Assembly (NCBI GenBank): GCA_014529385.2
Contig: CM043955.1
Location: forward strand, 145,896,140 to 145,960,139
Source: Adiantum capillus-veneris
Taxonomy: Eukaryota; Streptophyta; Polypodiopsida; Polypodiales; Pteridaceae
Length of the DNA stretch: 64,000 nt
Direction: 5' to 3'
Positions 34,981-47,700 of the stretch are shown one piece after another (position 1 is the first letter of the stretch; each line of letters begins with the position of its first letter). Position numbers and translations under genes: made by a program. The notes beneath the pieces were generated by a model. The model was not told the DNA's origin and did not search any database. It saw nothing but the letters and a program-made list of their open reading frames with translations.

Positions 34981-35639
34981 TGAGTGGTTCTTTGCTGTTT
35001 AGCACATGCAAGGCATTGAATAAGGACAGGATAGGGCATCAAGTGCATCAAATTGTGCGGGACGACTATCTAAACGGGAGGAATTTTGTGTGCATTCAAA
35101 GGACATGTAGGGCAACAACGTCATTATTTGCGTGTGCATGTAGCATCCCCACCACTCCGTGATTCACATTTCAACAATGGGGAACCTTTCCAGCTAGTTA
35201 CTTAATATTTAAAGAGTAGACTCAATATGTAGAATCCCATTGAAGACGAGCAACGACTAGCATTTATGAGAGAAGGGGAAAAAGAGTGCCCCATGCCTCT
35301 ATTTTTTCTTACCATCAAACCTTCTCAAGATATGCACAATCCCTCTCCTCCTTTGATCCCCTTGCTCTTAGTGTGGTTGCACATTACCCCCTTTGTAAGT
35401 CATCATTGCCAACACATTTATTCCATTATCCTCGTCTGTATGTTCCATTAACTTAAATTAAACCTTTAGCAAAATGAAATTCTCCTCTGGTTTTACACTT
35501 TCTTTCTCATGGAGTAATCAAAAGTTTTGCTCCGTAAATTTTCTTTAGCTAAGCCCAAAAAGGTAGTTAGCACTGAGGTTAAGCCCCACTGACTTCATCA
35601 ATGCCAAATAAAAAGCATGCTTGCGAGATTTCATCAACG
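34981..35639. other. spacer; one unrecognised open frame
   Basis: The frame 34980-35162 (60 codons) reads like protein ('VHQIVRDDYLNGRNFVCIQR') but I do not know it and see no start signal or splice context. The rest is AT-rich. Confidence 0.35.
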
Positions 35640-35705
35640 AGGAAACAAAGGAATAAAAAGGCGAGAAAGAGGTCACCCACTTCTCCTTCATCACCTTCCT
35701 CCTCT
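35640..35705 (+). pseudogene. scrap of the chromovirus Gag RS-rich head
   Basis: The plus frame gives 'NKKARKRSPTSPSSPSSS', close to 'KKKARKRTPSSPSSSSSS' in the Gag of the element at 11008-19899. The scrap ends at a poly-G run. Confidence 0.45.
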
Positions 35706-35709
35706 TGCC

Positions 35710-35741
35710 GGGGGGGGGGGGGGGGGGGGGGCGGGGGGGGG
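35710..35741 (+). repeat. poly-G run
   Basis: 22 G, one C, then 9 G. Confidence 0.9.
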
Positions 35742-35749
35742 TGGACACT

Positions 35750-35835
35750 CCTGGCTGGAATTTCAGCCTGCAGCCACTTGATGATCAACATTCCTGGCTG
35801 GAATTTCAGCCTGCAGCCACTTGATGATCGCCACA
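35750..35835 (+). repeat. 43-bp tandem repeat, two units
   Basis: Units start at 35750 and 35793 with CCTGGCTGGAATTTCAGCCT and are nearly identical. Confidence 0.88.
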
Positions 35836-35839
35836 TCAG

Positions 35840-36528
35840 CTGTCAAAATTCCCTGCAGCCCCCTCCAATCACCTAAGGCCATGAGGGCATGTGGAATGTC
35901 TCCACCACCTGCCAACCCATGCATACCACCTCAGCAACTGTCAGGATAATGCAGTCAAATTTTCTGCCTGCTAATGTGTCAACCTCTGACACATCCAATG
36001 TGTGACCTCCCTCCCCCCAACTGTGATGGCTGGGAATGGTTGTGCAGTGGCCATGCCTTGTAGAACATGCTCCCACCATGGCTCCCAGCCTCCGCCAGTC
36101 ACCATGTGGTTGCCCGTTTTACAGAGAATGGTCATTACACAACCATTCCCTACACCAGCAAAACAGGCATTGGCGTGTACCTTAAGGAAACCTTACCACC
36201 ACGAGGTAATCTCCCCACTGTACCCTACGCCACAAAAATAGGCATTGGTGTGTACCTTTAAGGAAACCTTACCGCAACAAGGTAATTTCCCCACTGGCAT
36301 AACCTTAATACCCAAATGAGTGAAATTTCATTTGTCATGGGCTCATGACACATGTTATTCCAAAGTTATGGCTTTCTCAACTCAAGTAGAAAGGCTCTTT
36401 TTCTTGTGGTTAATCAACTTTTTACAACATATAAATCATTACAGAAAGATTCCACATTCAGCATGACCCCACCTGAAGGCATCAAAGACTTTTACCACAA
36501 AAACTGGTTCCAGCTGGTGCTTCTGCAT
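35840..36528. other. 3' flank of the SHMT gene with a 75-bp tandem repeat
   Basis: Two units starting GGCATTGGxGTGTACC at 36166 and 36241. No gene recognised. On the minus strand this is where the SHMT 3' UTR should lie. Confidence 0.55.
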
Positions 36529-38089
36529 CTAATTTGACTTTAAAACTGATGTATCAAAACCAGGCATCTCAAAACTAGAAGCAAACTTCTCTACACTCTG
36601 TTTCAGTTCCTCGATGTCCCTACTCGTCTGAAGGCTTCGAAGGAACTCTTTGTTTTGCTTCCCATGCTCCCTTTGTAAGCCAAGAGCTATTTGCAAAGCT
36701 CTTAATAGGAGCTCCGCAATCATCTCAAAGTCAGCCTCTACACAACCCCTCGAAGTCATTGCAGGGGTTCCTGATATATGACAAAAAATGACAATAAGCC
36801 TCATTTGGCTCTTCAATAGGTCTAGCATCGAATGTTAAAACAACAAGACAGTTAATTCAAACTCGAGTTCAGTTGAGATTACTCACCAATCCTTACACCA
36901 CCAGGAGCATATGTGCCACTATCTCCAAAAACAGCATTCTTGTTAAGCGTTATGTGACAAGTCTCACAAACCTTTTCATAACGATAACCTGCACAAAACC
37001 AACAAGCCATTAGAATGTGATGGACATGATAATTTTGAAATGACAGTACCACTCTATAGAAGATATCATTAACTGTTCCCCTCTTTACATGAACCGCACT
37101 GAATCTGGTCGTGTGAGAAGTTTAGGTGCAAACGACCAAAGTGAATGATGCATCTCATCTTTCTACATTAAACATTACGGTTGGAATTTTTACTTTATAC
37201 AGCTCACATTATACATGTAAGCATTCTGTATGTGTGTATAATATTTCAAACAGGCGTTTTGGGTTCCCGTTTCCTTTATCCCTTGGCCAAGTATGAAACC
37301 TTTTGCCCTGAAATGTTGTTGCCCTGAAACACAACGTTTCGGGTTGGCACGTTTCGCGGTCCAATGTTTGACAGTAAGGCAGCGTTTTGGGCACCAATAA
37401 TTGAAAGCAATCCACTTTATGCTTTGGAGATCAGTTATTGAAAGCAAACGCTTCGACTAGTCTGTTTTTCGAAAGTGGTTTTTAAGTTGCTTTCGTAAGG
37501 CCAAGTACCTATAGATTGAGGACTGGGCCTGCCACAAAACCAAATCGATTGTGTGGTCACACAACAGCTGTAAGCTAACTTTGATAATTAATAAAGAAAT
37601 ACCGCTAGGGGTACTTGACTTGAGGGCCAACAATCTCTAAAGATCAACTACACCTCTTCCCCATCATCTATAAAGCACTAGTTTGATCTTTTCTGTTCTG
37701 TTCAAGTCCTTCAGTTTCAATTTTGCAAATTCGAGTGGATAATCAGACTGGCCGGTGATTACATGCATCTTAAGGTTGTAGGCCAAATTGACCCTGCATA
37801 TGAATTTTAGCCCCTTTGATCCATTATTTTTGTCCTGGATCTTTAATTGAACAGTTGATTTATTTTTTGGTCTAGTTGCCCCATTCTTAGATGAGGTGGC
37901 ACATACATCAGCTTTAATGCCACTTATCAATATTTTGATGATAAATTAGCTACATCAGACCTAAACTGGGCAACCCCCCAGTTTACTAAGCTCTACGTCA
38001 CTCATCAATATATAAGTGACCCCTCCACCCTCATTCTTGTTCATCCAATTGTATGAGCTCTCTCTTGAGTTATTGGGTTAATGTTTTTG

Positions 38090-38147
<58 letters not shown>

Positions 38148-41100
38148 GAGTATGGGCGACACCTGATAGCCATGGGCACTGCACATGGATTGGCCATCTT
38201 GAACGGCCTACAGAGATTTCCTGCTGCGGGAGGCTTTACATGCTTCCCACACAGACATGGAGCCAGCACGGTGGACTATGTCATGGCACAACCGAATCTC
38301 ATCTCTAGTATCGAGGATCTCACAGTTGGGCCCAGACCGGTCAGGGTGGCGGTGGATCATGCTCTGGTGTCAATGACCCTCTCCTTCCATTTCAGTGCAG
38401 CACACAGGCCACGAGTAGCAGTCACTACTCGCTACACATTCACAAGGGAGACGGACTCTGTATACATGGACGAAATCTACAGACGCCTATGCATTGAGGA
38501 CCCGGGGCGACCTCTGGAGGAGCTAACTACTATACTGACACAGACATTACATGAGGCAGCAGCTGAAGCATACCCACACACCCAGCCTGAGCTAAGCCGC
38601 CGATTTGGGAGCATGCCTCAGAACAGCTGGTACGATGAGGAGTGCCGCCAGACTAGAGCCAGACTTCAGAAGGAGGTGCTGTTGGGGGACGTCACTCACA
38701 GACAGTCACAGATGGACTTCCGACGCCTGGTGCGGTGGAAGAAGAGGGCTTTTTTGGCTAGACTCGAGCAGGATCTATATCAGCTATTCTTGAGTCAAGA
38801 CTCGAGTGAGGCGTGGCGGCTCTTTCATGAGCAGTCCCCCCCCCCCCCCCTCCCTGCTATTTCCTCCACAGAGACCTGGGGTCAGTACGTATCATCTTTG
38901 TACACAGTACCTGGACAGCCGCCCCTCCCCAACCCCCCCGACCCATGCCCACATACATGTGTCTTTTTCACTGCTGAGATGGTGAAGAAAGCCATTGATA
39001 GGATGAAGACTGGGAGAGCATATGATCATGAGGGCCTAGTAGCTAAGCATTTCATGCATGCCAAAGACCTACTAGCAGAGCTTCTAGCAGTTATGTTTAA
39101 CCGTGCCATGTGTGAGGGCCTACCGGACACTTGGAGCCTATCTACAATCGTACCTATCTTCAAATCAGGAGACCCCATGGAGCCTGGGAATTATCGCACT
39201 ATTATGATTGGGCACACACTGGCACGGTTGTATGCATCCATTCTTGAGCAACAACTGAGTAGATGGGCAAAGAGGGAAGGAATACGTGCAACTGGGCAGG
39301 CAGGATTCAGGAGAGGCTTCTCTACTCTTGACCATATCCTAACACTCAGGGCCATCATCGAGGAAGGCAGATCTCATGGGAGACGGATCTATTGTAGCTT
39401 TGTGGACTTCCGCAAAGCTTTCGACACGGTACCCAGAGCTAGACTGATGCGCAGATTATAGGAAATGGGAGTACCCACAAAACTCATTTGGGGGATCATG
39501 GCATTGTACAGATCAGTAGTAGGGCATGTACGCACCCTGGAGGGACTTTCTACACCGGTTCACTCCACTATTGGGGTGAAGAAGGGCTGCCCACTCTCTC
39601 CCACTCTTTTCGGTATGTATGTGGATGAGATTTCTGACTACATTGACAGCGATGGAGATAAAGGTGCTCAGTTGGCAGGGACATGGATTCCACTTTTGTT
39701 ATATGCTGATGACATAGTGTTGATCTCCGAATCTCCAGAGGGAATGCAACGTCAATTGGATGCTCTGCATACGTTCCCACGAAAGTGGTTTGTCTGTCAA
39801 CCTGGGTAAAACCAAGGTTATGGTGTTTAATACCACCCCACAGTGGATCAGGAGGTCAGCACCTACACTCACATACGGCCAGGAGACTGTGGAGTACACA
39901 GACGCTTACACTTACCTTGGAGTGGTTTTTAGCGGACCTACATTCTCACTCAGAAGAGCAGCAGAAACCAGACTTACTAGAGCCCACGCAGCATTGGGTA
40001 GATTGGAGAGGATGTGTTCGCAGGTTCAGTTTCAGGAGCCCCGGACGAAGCTCTGGCTCTTTGACACCTTGGTGGCTTCAGCATTGCTCTATGGAACCGA
40101 GATATGGGGACCTTCACTGGATCACCACGGGAGGACGGGTCGCTCAGACGGATGGGGGAACATGGAGAAACCTCTCGTCTCTATGATCTCGCAGCTCATT
40201 AGAGCCAAGGCATCAGTACCACGGGCCATTATCCAAGCAGAGCTAGCGGCCCCCCCCACTTGTGGTGGAGGCGCTCACCAGATCAGTCTCCTTCATAAAC
40301 CGCACATGGGCACTTCCTAGAGACAGATATGCTCGCATAGCACTTGAATCCTCTCGACAGTTAGCCATACAAGGAGATGCAACATGCTGGTATGGGGAGA
40401 TGACATCATGGTTTCAGGCACATGGGTTCAGTATAGACCGGCTGCCACCATTCCATTACTCATTGGATGCACCATCTCTCACTCTTACACAGTCAGAGAT
40501 CACCAAGCTCATACGCCAAGACCTGACCCAGCTAGACACCAGAAGGACATGGATACAACCAGCACAGGAATTGGGCACGAAGATGGCTTTTTACAAAGAC
40601 CATCTTCTCCAGCTTACGAAAGATGGTTTTGTGGCGAGACCCAGATACATGGATACCCACTTGTCTCATGGGATATGATGTGCTATTGGCCAGTTACGCA
40701 CATCTTCTCACCAGTTGCGGATTGAGACAGGGAGATACAGTGGAGTACCAGCAGAGGACAGGACATGCCCCTTGTGTAACATGGAACCTGAGACAGAGCT
40801 ACACTATACATGTCGCTGCCCCGTCTACTACGAGATACGAGGCCGCTTCCATTGCTTGTTCAGAGAAGGTTTTGGACCACTCTCAAGAGTCATGGGATAC
40901 GAAGATCAGAGATGTCTGGGTTTGTTCTTGCTCGAGCTGCGCAGACACAGAGATAGCCTGATGAATGGCGAGGCTAGCCAGTCTCAAAGACGGATCACAG
41001 ACTTCTTCAGAGCAGACACGGGACAGCCGCAAGAGCCACTCCCACAGCAGAGCTCCCCCTCGTCTCACACCAGAGGCACACTGATTGACCGAGCCATTGA

Positions 41101-41647
41101 ACCGGGGAAATCCTGGCGCCCGCGACTGCGAAGAACTACACAGCATCGACGGAGGCTACGACAGAAAATTCGGAGCACGCTGGCCAGGCATGCACGACGC
41201 CCGATCAGACTACTAACCATGGAGGAAATTGATGAGATTCGCTAACGACCGATGCTAGATCTCTTGTGATTCAGCTATCCCAACAAGCCGCCCATTTTTT
41301 TGCTTAGTCTTTTGCTTGGTTCACATCGATCAACTTAGGACCCCATAGTATATATCTTTGTTTTGTACTGTTGTTAGGTTATTTTGTTACTCTGACTTTG
41401 TATCAGATCCACCACTTTGTAACTTTCGGGTCTCATAGGTCATTATGGCCTTTTGAAGACGTTAATATAACATTTCATTTCATTTCATTTCTCCCCCCCC
41501 CCCATAGGTCCCATCATACACCAAGGTTTTCTCTTTACTTTGTATCAGTTTGAATTGCTGTCTTTTCCGATAGATGGAAGACATACCCACATGTATATTT
41601 GTCTCATAGGCCAACTTTGGCCTCACATGGACGATAAAAAATCTCAA

Positions 41648-41712
<65 letters not shown>

Positions 41713-44700
41713 CTCTAGAGGGGCTGCAACGTCATTTGGATGCATTGCATGTATTTGCCCAGGATAGTGGATTGTCTGTGAACCTTGGTAAGACCAAGGT
41801 AATGGGTAATGGTGTTTAACACTACGGCGCAGTGGGTAAGGAGGTCCGCCCCCACCTTTACATATGGTAGAGAGACTATGGAGTATGCAGATGCATGTAC
41901 TTATCTTGGGGCGGTTTTCAGTGGTCTAGTATTTCCCCTGAGGCGTGCAGCAAATACGAGATTGACAAGAGCCTATGCAACATTGGTGAGACTTGAGAGG
42001 ATATGTTCGCCGGATCAGTTCCAGGAACCTCGGACAAAGCTTTGGCTCTTTGACACTTTGATCACTTCGGCCATGCTGTACGGAGTGGAGATATGGGGCC
42101 CCTTAGTCGATCATCATAGCAGAGCTGGCAATACTCATGGATGGCGATGTATGGAGAGGCCCTTGGTGTCTATGATTTCTCGGATGATTAGGGCCAAGGT
42201 ATAACCGACCAATACACAGTAAAGGGCGGTACCAAATCTACAACCTGTTAATTACACACATAGTATTGATGGAAAAGAGAGAGACTCAACACTTGCGTCT
42301 AGAGGCTAGAATGCCCTGCGCAATGATGACCCGTTGGCCCAAACAACTGGCGCCCCTTGCGGTATTTCTTTATTTGATTGAGATGGGAAATCCCCAAGCA
42401 ACTTTACAAGCTGTCCAAACCTGTCTAGGGCTGTAATTTCAGAATTTGGCCCAATTTCAACAACATAACGGCTGTATAACCTGTATAGACCAAAAGTACA
42501 AGTCAAGGGTGACTTCCCATGCAATTCTGGAGCTTTTCTGAGGGCTGGCGAGAAAACGCAGAGCGCTGTTTTTCACTGTTACAGCCTCTAAAAAGTACCC
42601 AAACACCTGTACAACCACACTCTAGCTTCCCCAAAGCTTCTGTAAAGTTCTGGTGCACTTTAGGAGCAAAACCCTAAACCTGCAATTTTACACAGCAGGC
42701 TGTATTTCTCTGTTTTGGGTCGTTTTGGACGGACCTAATGCATCAACACTGACCTCCCGCACACAATGGAGCAGTTGCCCTATGATTTGGAGGAGTTTTC
42801 ACGTGAGAAAACTCTCCAAATTTGCGCTTCTCCACGATGGAGTTGTGCGAACCTGTGGGGGATTAGCAATTAGCTAATTCGGTTCCTCTTCAGAAGGCTC
42901 TTGCATTAGCAAACACGCATAAAATCCACAGAATTGTACATGATCATCTGAATAACCCAACTAGTGGGGCATTACGAAATGTGCAAAGGGGAGAGAGAGA
43001 GATGCGCGAGAGCAAATCATCGCGCTACATAGAGCAAAGGAGAAGGCAAGCTTTCCATTAAAGCTGTAAACCTGCACCCACTACTCACACACTCTGTAAG
43101 TTCACTTAAAGCAAAAATCAGCCTCCTATATCAAATTGAGCGCCCCCTCTTCATGCTGGAAGTGGCGAATCTGCTTGGAGCCGCCATGTGTCCAGTTTGC
43201 CCCTTTTGAGTTAATTCTCTATTTCCCACTGACTTATAAAGTTGTGACTTGCCAAGTGGCCCAAATCCCATCTGGCACACACAAGCTTCAATACTCATCA
43301 AAATTCAGTGCTAACTGGCCCGACCAGTCCCAGATTGACCGACCTAGACTCCCGATGTGAGAAACCCGTTCGGCCGCAGCCGTTTCACACTGGCCATGCA
43401 ATGTCCACTTGCACCTTTTCAAAGGTTCCGAAGAAAACAAGTAAAAATAAAATAAATAAAAAATATGTAGTACATATTTAGAGAAGGCAACAAGAAAAAT
43501 ACACCTCCTGGTGCCACACCCAACCCTTGAAATACTGCAAGTGACCTCGCTTGCATGCCAATAATACATGTTGTTATCTCTTGATAACACATATATTCTA
43601 TGATGGGAATCCAAGATATACATGCTTCCGGAAATGTAGCGTTGGACGATTAAATAATCCCACCAACCTGGCTACCACAGATATATCAAGCATAGAAGTC
43701 TTCTAGTGTACTCTCAAGCACAAACTTCTCTAGCCAAATTTTGTATGGAAAGAGTGGATACAATTGCTTAACTACTCTTTTGAGCATCATAAACCATGCT
43801 CTCACATTGCATCATAGAGCTACATCAAGTCACTGTGGGTTCCATTTGGAACGCTTCAAGATATAGTTGCAATAGTTGAGGTGAATCAACCAATTCAAAC
43901 TCTTCCATCCACTTAGCATCCAATGATGGATAGTTCTTGAATTTCACCAAGTAGCGTCTTGCAACCTTTCCTCTAACCTTCCTTTCCTTATGTGCCAATA
44001 TCTGTTCAGGAACAAGAATCTCATCCAATTCTTCCACTTCGGGTTGTTCCTATCAGGCATATTCTCTGGCACATCACCAACAAAGGGCCTTAGAACGCTA
44101 ACATGAAAAGCATTATGTATTTTCCAGCCTTCTCGTAGCTTCAACCTGTAAGCTACATCGCTCATCTTTTTTGAGATCTGAAAAGGACCATAATATTGCA
44201 TATTGAGCTAAGGAAACAAACGTTCCTTGCCTTTCCTTGGCCTTTTCAAAGCGCAAAAGCACCCAATCACCAAGTAAAGCTACAAGTTCACGACGATGAC
44301 GATCAGCAGCTTTCTTTTGCTTAGCCTGAGTCTTCTCAAGGGCAATCTTTATCTTCCTGTATGTTTCATCCATATCTTGCACATACTTGTCTGCCTCAAA
44401 TATCTTGTCCTTAGTCTGCAAAATGGGCGAGACTTTCTTCCCTCCTTCCACTATCTCAAATGGTGCCTTACCTGTTGACATATGTACAGTGTTATTGTAA
44501 GCATATTCAACCAATGGGAGATGGTGTTCCCAAGTTGCCTTGTGCTCTGACACATAACATTTGAGTAGATCCAGGACAGTGCCCTAGACCTGTGAAGCAA
44601 CAGAGTGGTGTAAATCTAACATATCCTTGCCATTTTCTTTGCATTCCTTGCCAGCTTATGGGTCACCCTGCATGTTCTTCCAAGTTCCCTTCTCATGGGC

Positions 44701-47700
44701 ACCCACCCAACACAAATCAAGCACCCGGAGCTTCACAAGCAGTAGAATCTCCAATAGCTCTCCTACAGCTTCTCAAGCGGTTCTTGAAAAAATTTAATAC
44801 GCATATCAAATGCATTCAACACTTGCAAATATTCAGCCATGTCCATGGCTATGGGCCAAATCAGTGACATATGATGTAAGACCAAAACTATGGATGATGG
44901 TGTACGTTCTAGCAATGTTGCTAGAGTTATTTAGCCTATTGCTCAGCAGGAATATTGGGATGCTTAGGATGCATACGCTCATGCAATGATTGCGCTTTTT
45001 GTTAAGCATTCCATTACTCCTCACATTTGCTCAGCATGCTCAGCAAAACACCATGGCAAAGACTAGCTTCTATTGGCAAAAATTGCTTACCTACGTAAGG
45101 AGCTAGGTCCAAGGTTATGCATGACGAGAATAATATGGATGCGTTTCTAGCCAAAATTAAAGATCTCAATGAGAAGTTAATTTCCATTGGTGAGGTCATT
45201 CATGATAGTACGCTCGAGTACATAGCGAATAGACTTGATAAACACGAAGCACGTCAAGGTGCATTATCATTATGTCAAGAGAGATTACCCTGCTGATCTT
45301 TTCACAAAGGCTTTGTCTTGTGGGAAGTTCAAAGCCTTTCACAAAGCTTTGGGCTTACTCCCCTATGTGGAAATCACATAGGTTCTTGCACTTCCCTATA
45401 CACGAGTGCCAGCTCATGTTCACTGCGGAAGATTTTTTACCATATTATGGTAGTGATGTATATGAACACAGTTACGACCACCACAACATTGTCCCTCATT
45501 AGGAGGTTTTCTCCCTTGACTATATATATGCCACGGCAACCCTTATCTTTGTAATAGCACACTCAATAGTAATACTAATTCTTGTGTTGTGTGCTCTTGA
45601 ACTTCTCCTTCACCTACATCTTCGCATGCATTTCTAAAGCCGTCTTACCAACACAAACAATGACTAAAAAAATACTTATCAATTTAAAACAATTAACATA
45701 TATTTTGTAGTAAAAAAGAAATACTAAAATAACAAACACACTCACAAAACATCATATTCAACACATTCAGCATAACATGGGTGACTGTCCTGGTATGCAT
45801 ACTCATATCCATGACAAAGTCACCACTTGGATGAAAATCAAAAGATTTACTTGTAGGTGATTTGAATTAAATATATACCTTCATATGGTCATGATCATGT
45901 GAAATTACCGAATAACAGAGTGGCTACAACATTTGGAGAAAACACAAAATCAAGACGCATAAAGAACAAATAATAAAGCAGAATTAGATTGGTGTTCATC
46001 TTATTTGTTTAAAGACAAATGGATATATAAAAAGCAATACCACAATGAAGACGAAAGAGATGGACAAAATGAGCAGCTTCCTTGAATGAAAATTGGTACA
46101 AGAACTAAACTTTAACGATGAGGACAAGACAACCAAAAGACCTAAATCCTAGATTTCAACTCATATATCAACACAACATAAAAACAAAGAATCGACTTCT
46201 TAAGTTCCATTAACTAGAATGAGATACTCCTACAACAAACCTGAACGAAGCAGCACAAAACCATATAAAAGCAACCTTGAATCAGACGAACCACAAAGAA
46301 AACATCATTATGACCCCACCCCGCCCACCCTGGAGAAAGAAATTTTTAATGAAATGAAAAGAACCAGACCCAACACCACCTTGTAGACTAGATGTCCTAC
46401 ATCCTCAGTGCCATGATAATATAGGCAAGTGTTTCCAAAAGATACCTGTTAGGCCGTATGAACGAAGATCCCAGAGTAAAAGATGATTATCTGTTCCGTC
46501 TGTGACCAACTTGCAGCCTCTCCGCTGTAAAGCTGAACGAAGAGCTTGAGCATTTTTTTTTACTTGCTGTATGTAAGCTTTAAATTCTGGAGTCGCCACT
46601 TGCTTCAAGGCCACAGCTAGTGCAGCAACCTGATTATTATGGGGGCCACCTTGAAGTGAAGGAAAAATGGCGAAGTTCACACGATCCTCGAAATCATAAT
46701 GCTCGGAATCTTCAACAGAATTAGCCACACCTCGCTTCTTTTGTTTAAGACCTTTCCTGTAGAAAATCATACCTCCCCTGGGACCTCTCAAACTCTTATG
46801 GGTCGTCGTCGTGACAATGTCGCAATAATCAAAGGGGCTACGACATTCCTGAAAACACCCACAGCTTCCAATAAACTTCAAAAGAAGTCCTCAGTTGAAC
46901 AAGATCATTGGAGAGATCAAAGTTAGATATAGACAAGCAAAATGAACGCAATCCTCTGCCAATGTGCATGACCTGTGCATATGCTGACATTTGTCTCATT
47001 AACAAAACCTGCATCTGTCCCCTTTTAACAAGCTATTCCTGTCACTTCCACTATGAGCGGTGTTGCATGTAATCAACAATTAGACAAAAAGGCATGATCG
47101 TGCTTGTCTAAACAACAACTCTTTTATTACTGAAAGGTTAAAGTATGAAATGCAAAGCATATGAAGAAAAAGATGTGTCGAAAAGCAAGTTTGCCCATGT
47201 GACCAATAAGATGTAATATAAAACATGCATTTACTTTCCTCCCTCTATGTGGTGCAACCCATCAGCAGGTGTGCTGGAGACATTGGTAATTAGCTGTTTC
47301 CAAAAGAACATGTGAAGAAACACAAATATGATGCAGCAACTGCATCACAGACTCCAGGAAAAACTGAGACCCACCTGAGCTGCAACAAGGCCACTGATGT
47401 GAGCCATGTCACACATGAGGATAGCTCCGACCTTATCAGAAATTTGGCGAAACCTGGCATAATCCCACTCACGAGGGTATGCACTCCCACCACAAATCAA
47501 AATTTTGGGGCGATAATCCAAAGCCTTTTCTTCCAGCTTGTCATAATCAATATATCCACTTTCTGGGTTCACTTTATATGGCAAATTTTCAAAAAATATA
47601 GAAGCCGCAGAGACCTTCTTTCCACTTGGCGTATAATAACCATGACTGAGGTGTCCACCAGACGGGGAATCCAGACCCATAATTCGATCTTTTGGTTGCA

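Larger units (their letters stand above)
32764..34985 (+). mobile_element. short gag-only Ty1/copia element with diverged LTRs
   Basis: Two similar direct repeats, about 32764-33070 and 34662-34980, share blocks such as GTTTGGCATCTTGTGGAGGT and TTTCATTTACTC. They flank a plus-strand copia gag remnant. A polypurine tract AAGGGGAGGTT (34651-34661) precedes the second repeat, as in a 3' LTR. The whole unit is only 2.2 kb and contains no protease, integrase or reverse transcriptase. It was therefore either non-autonomous or deleted. LTR divergence is high, so it is old. Confidence 0.7.
38146..41492 (+). mobile_element. 5'-truncated LINE (non-LTR retrotransposon), LINE 1
   Basis: One ORF-2-type protein without a 5' part, a 3' UTR of about 245 bp, and a tail of CATTT repeats at 41470-41492. 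There are no LTRs. The left end abuts a (CT)n tract and coincides with mid-endonuclease sequence, which is typical of 5' truncation during target-primed reverse transcription. It lies in the SHMT intron, antisense to that gene. Confidence 0.85.
36989..46445 (-). other. 9.46-kb third SHMT intron, filled with retroelement debris
   Basis: The donor at 46445 (GTATCT) follows ...GGC CTA ACA G, and the acceptor at 36989 (TGTGCAG) precedes GT TAT CGT. Joining them restores '[12 protein letters not shown]' in the expected SHMT order. Inside lie two LINE fragments, a LINE tail, a chromovirus 3' piece and an internally deleted copia piece. The other two introns are 526 bp and 116 bp. Confidence 0.88.
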
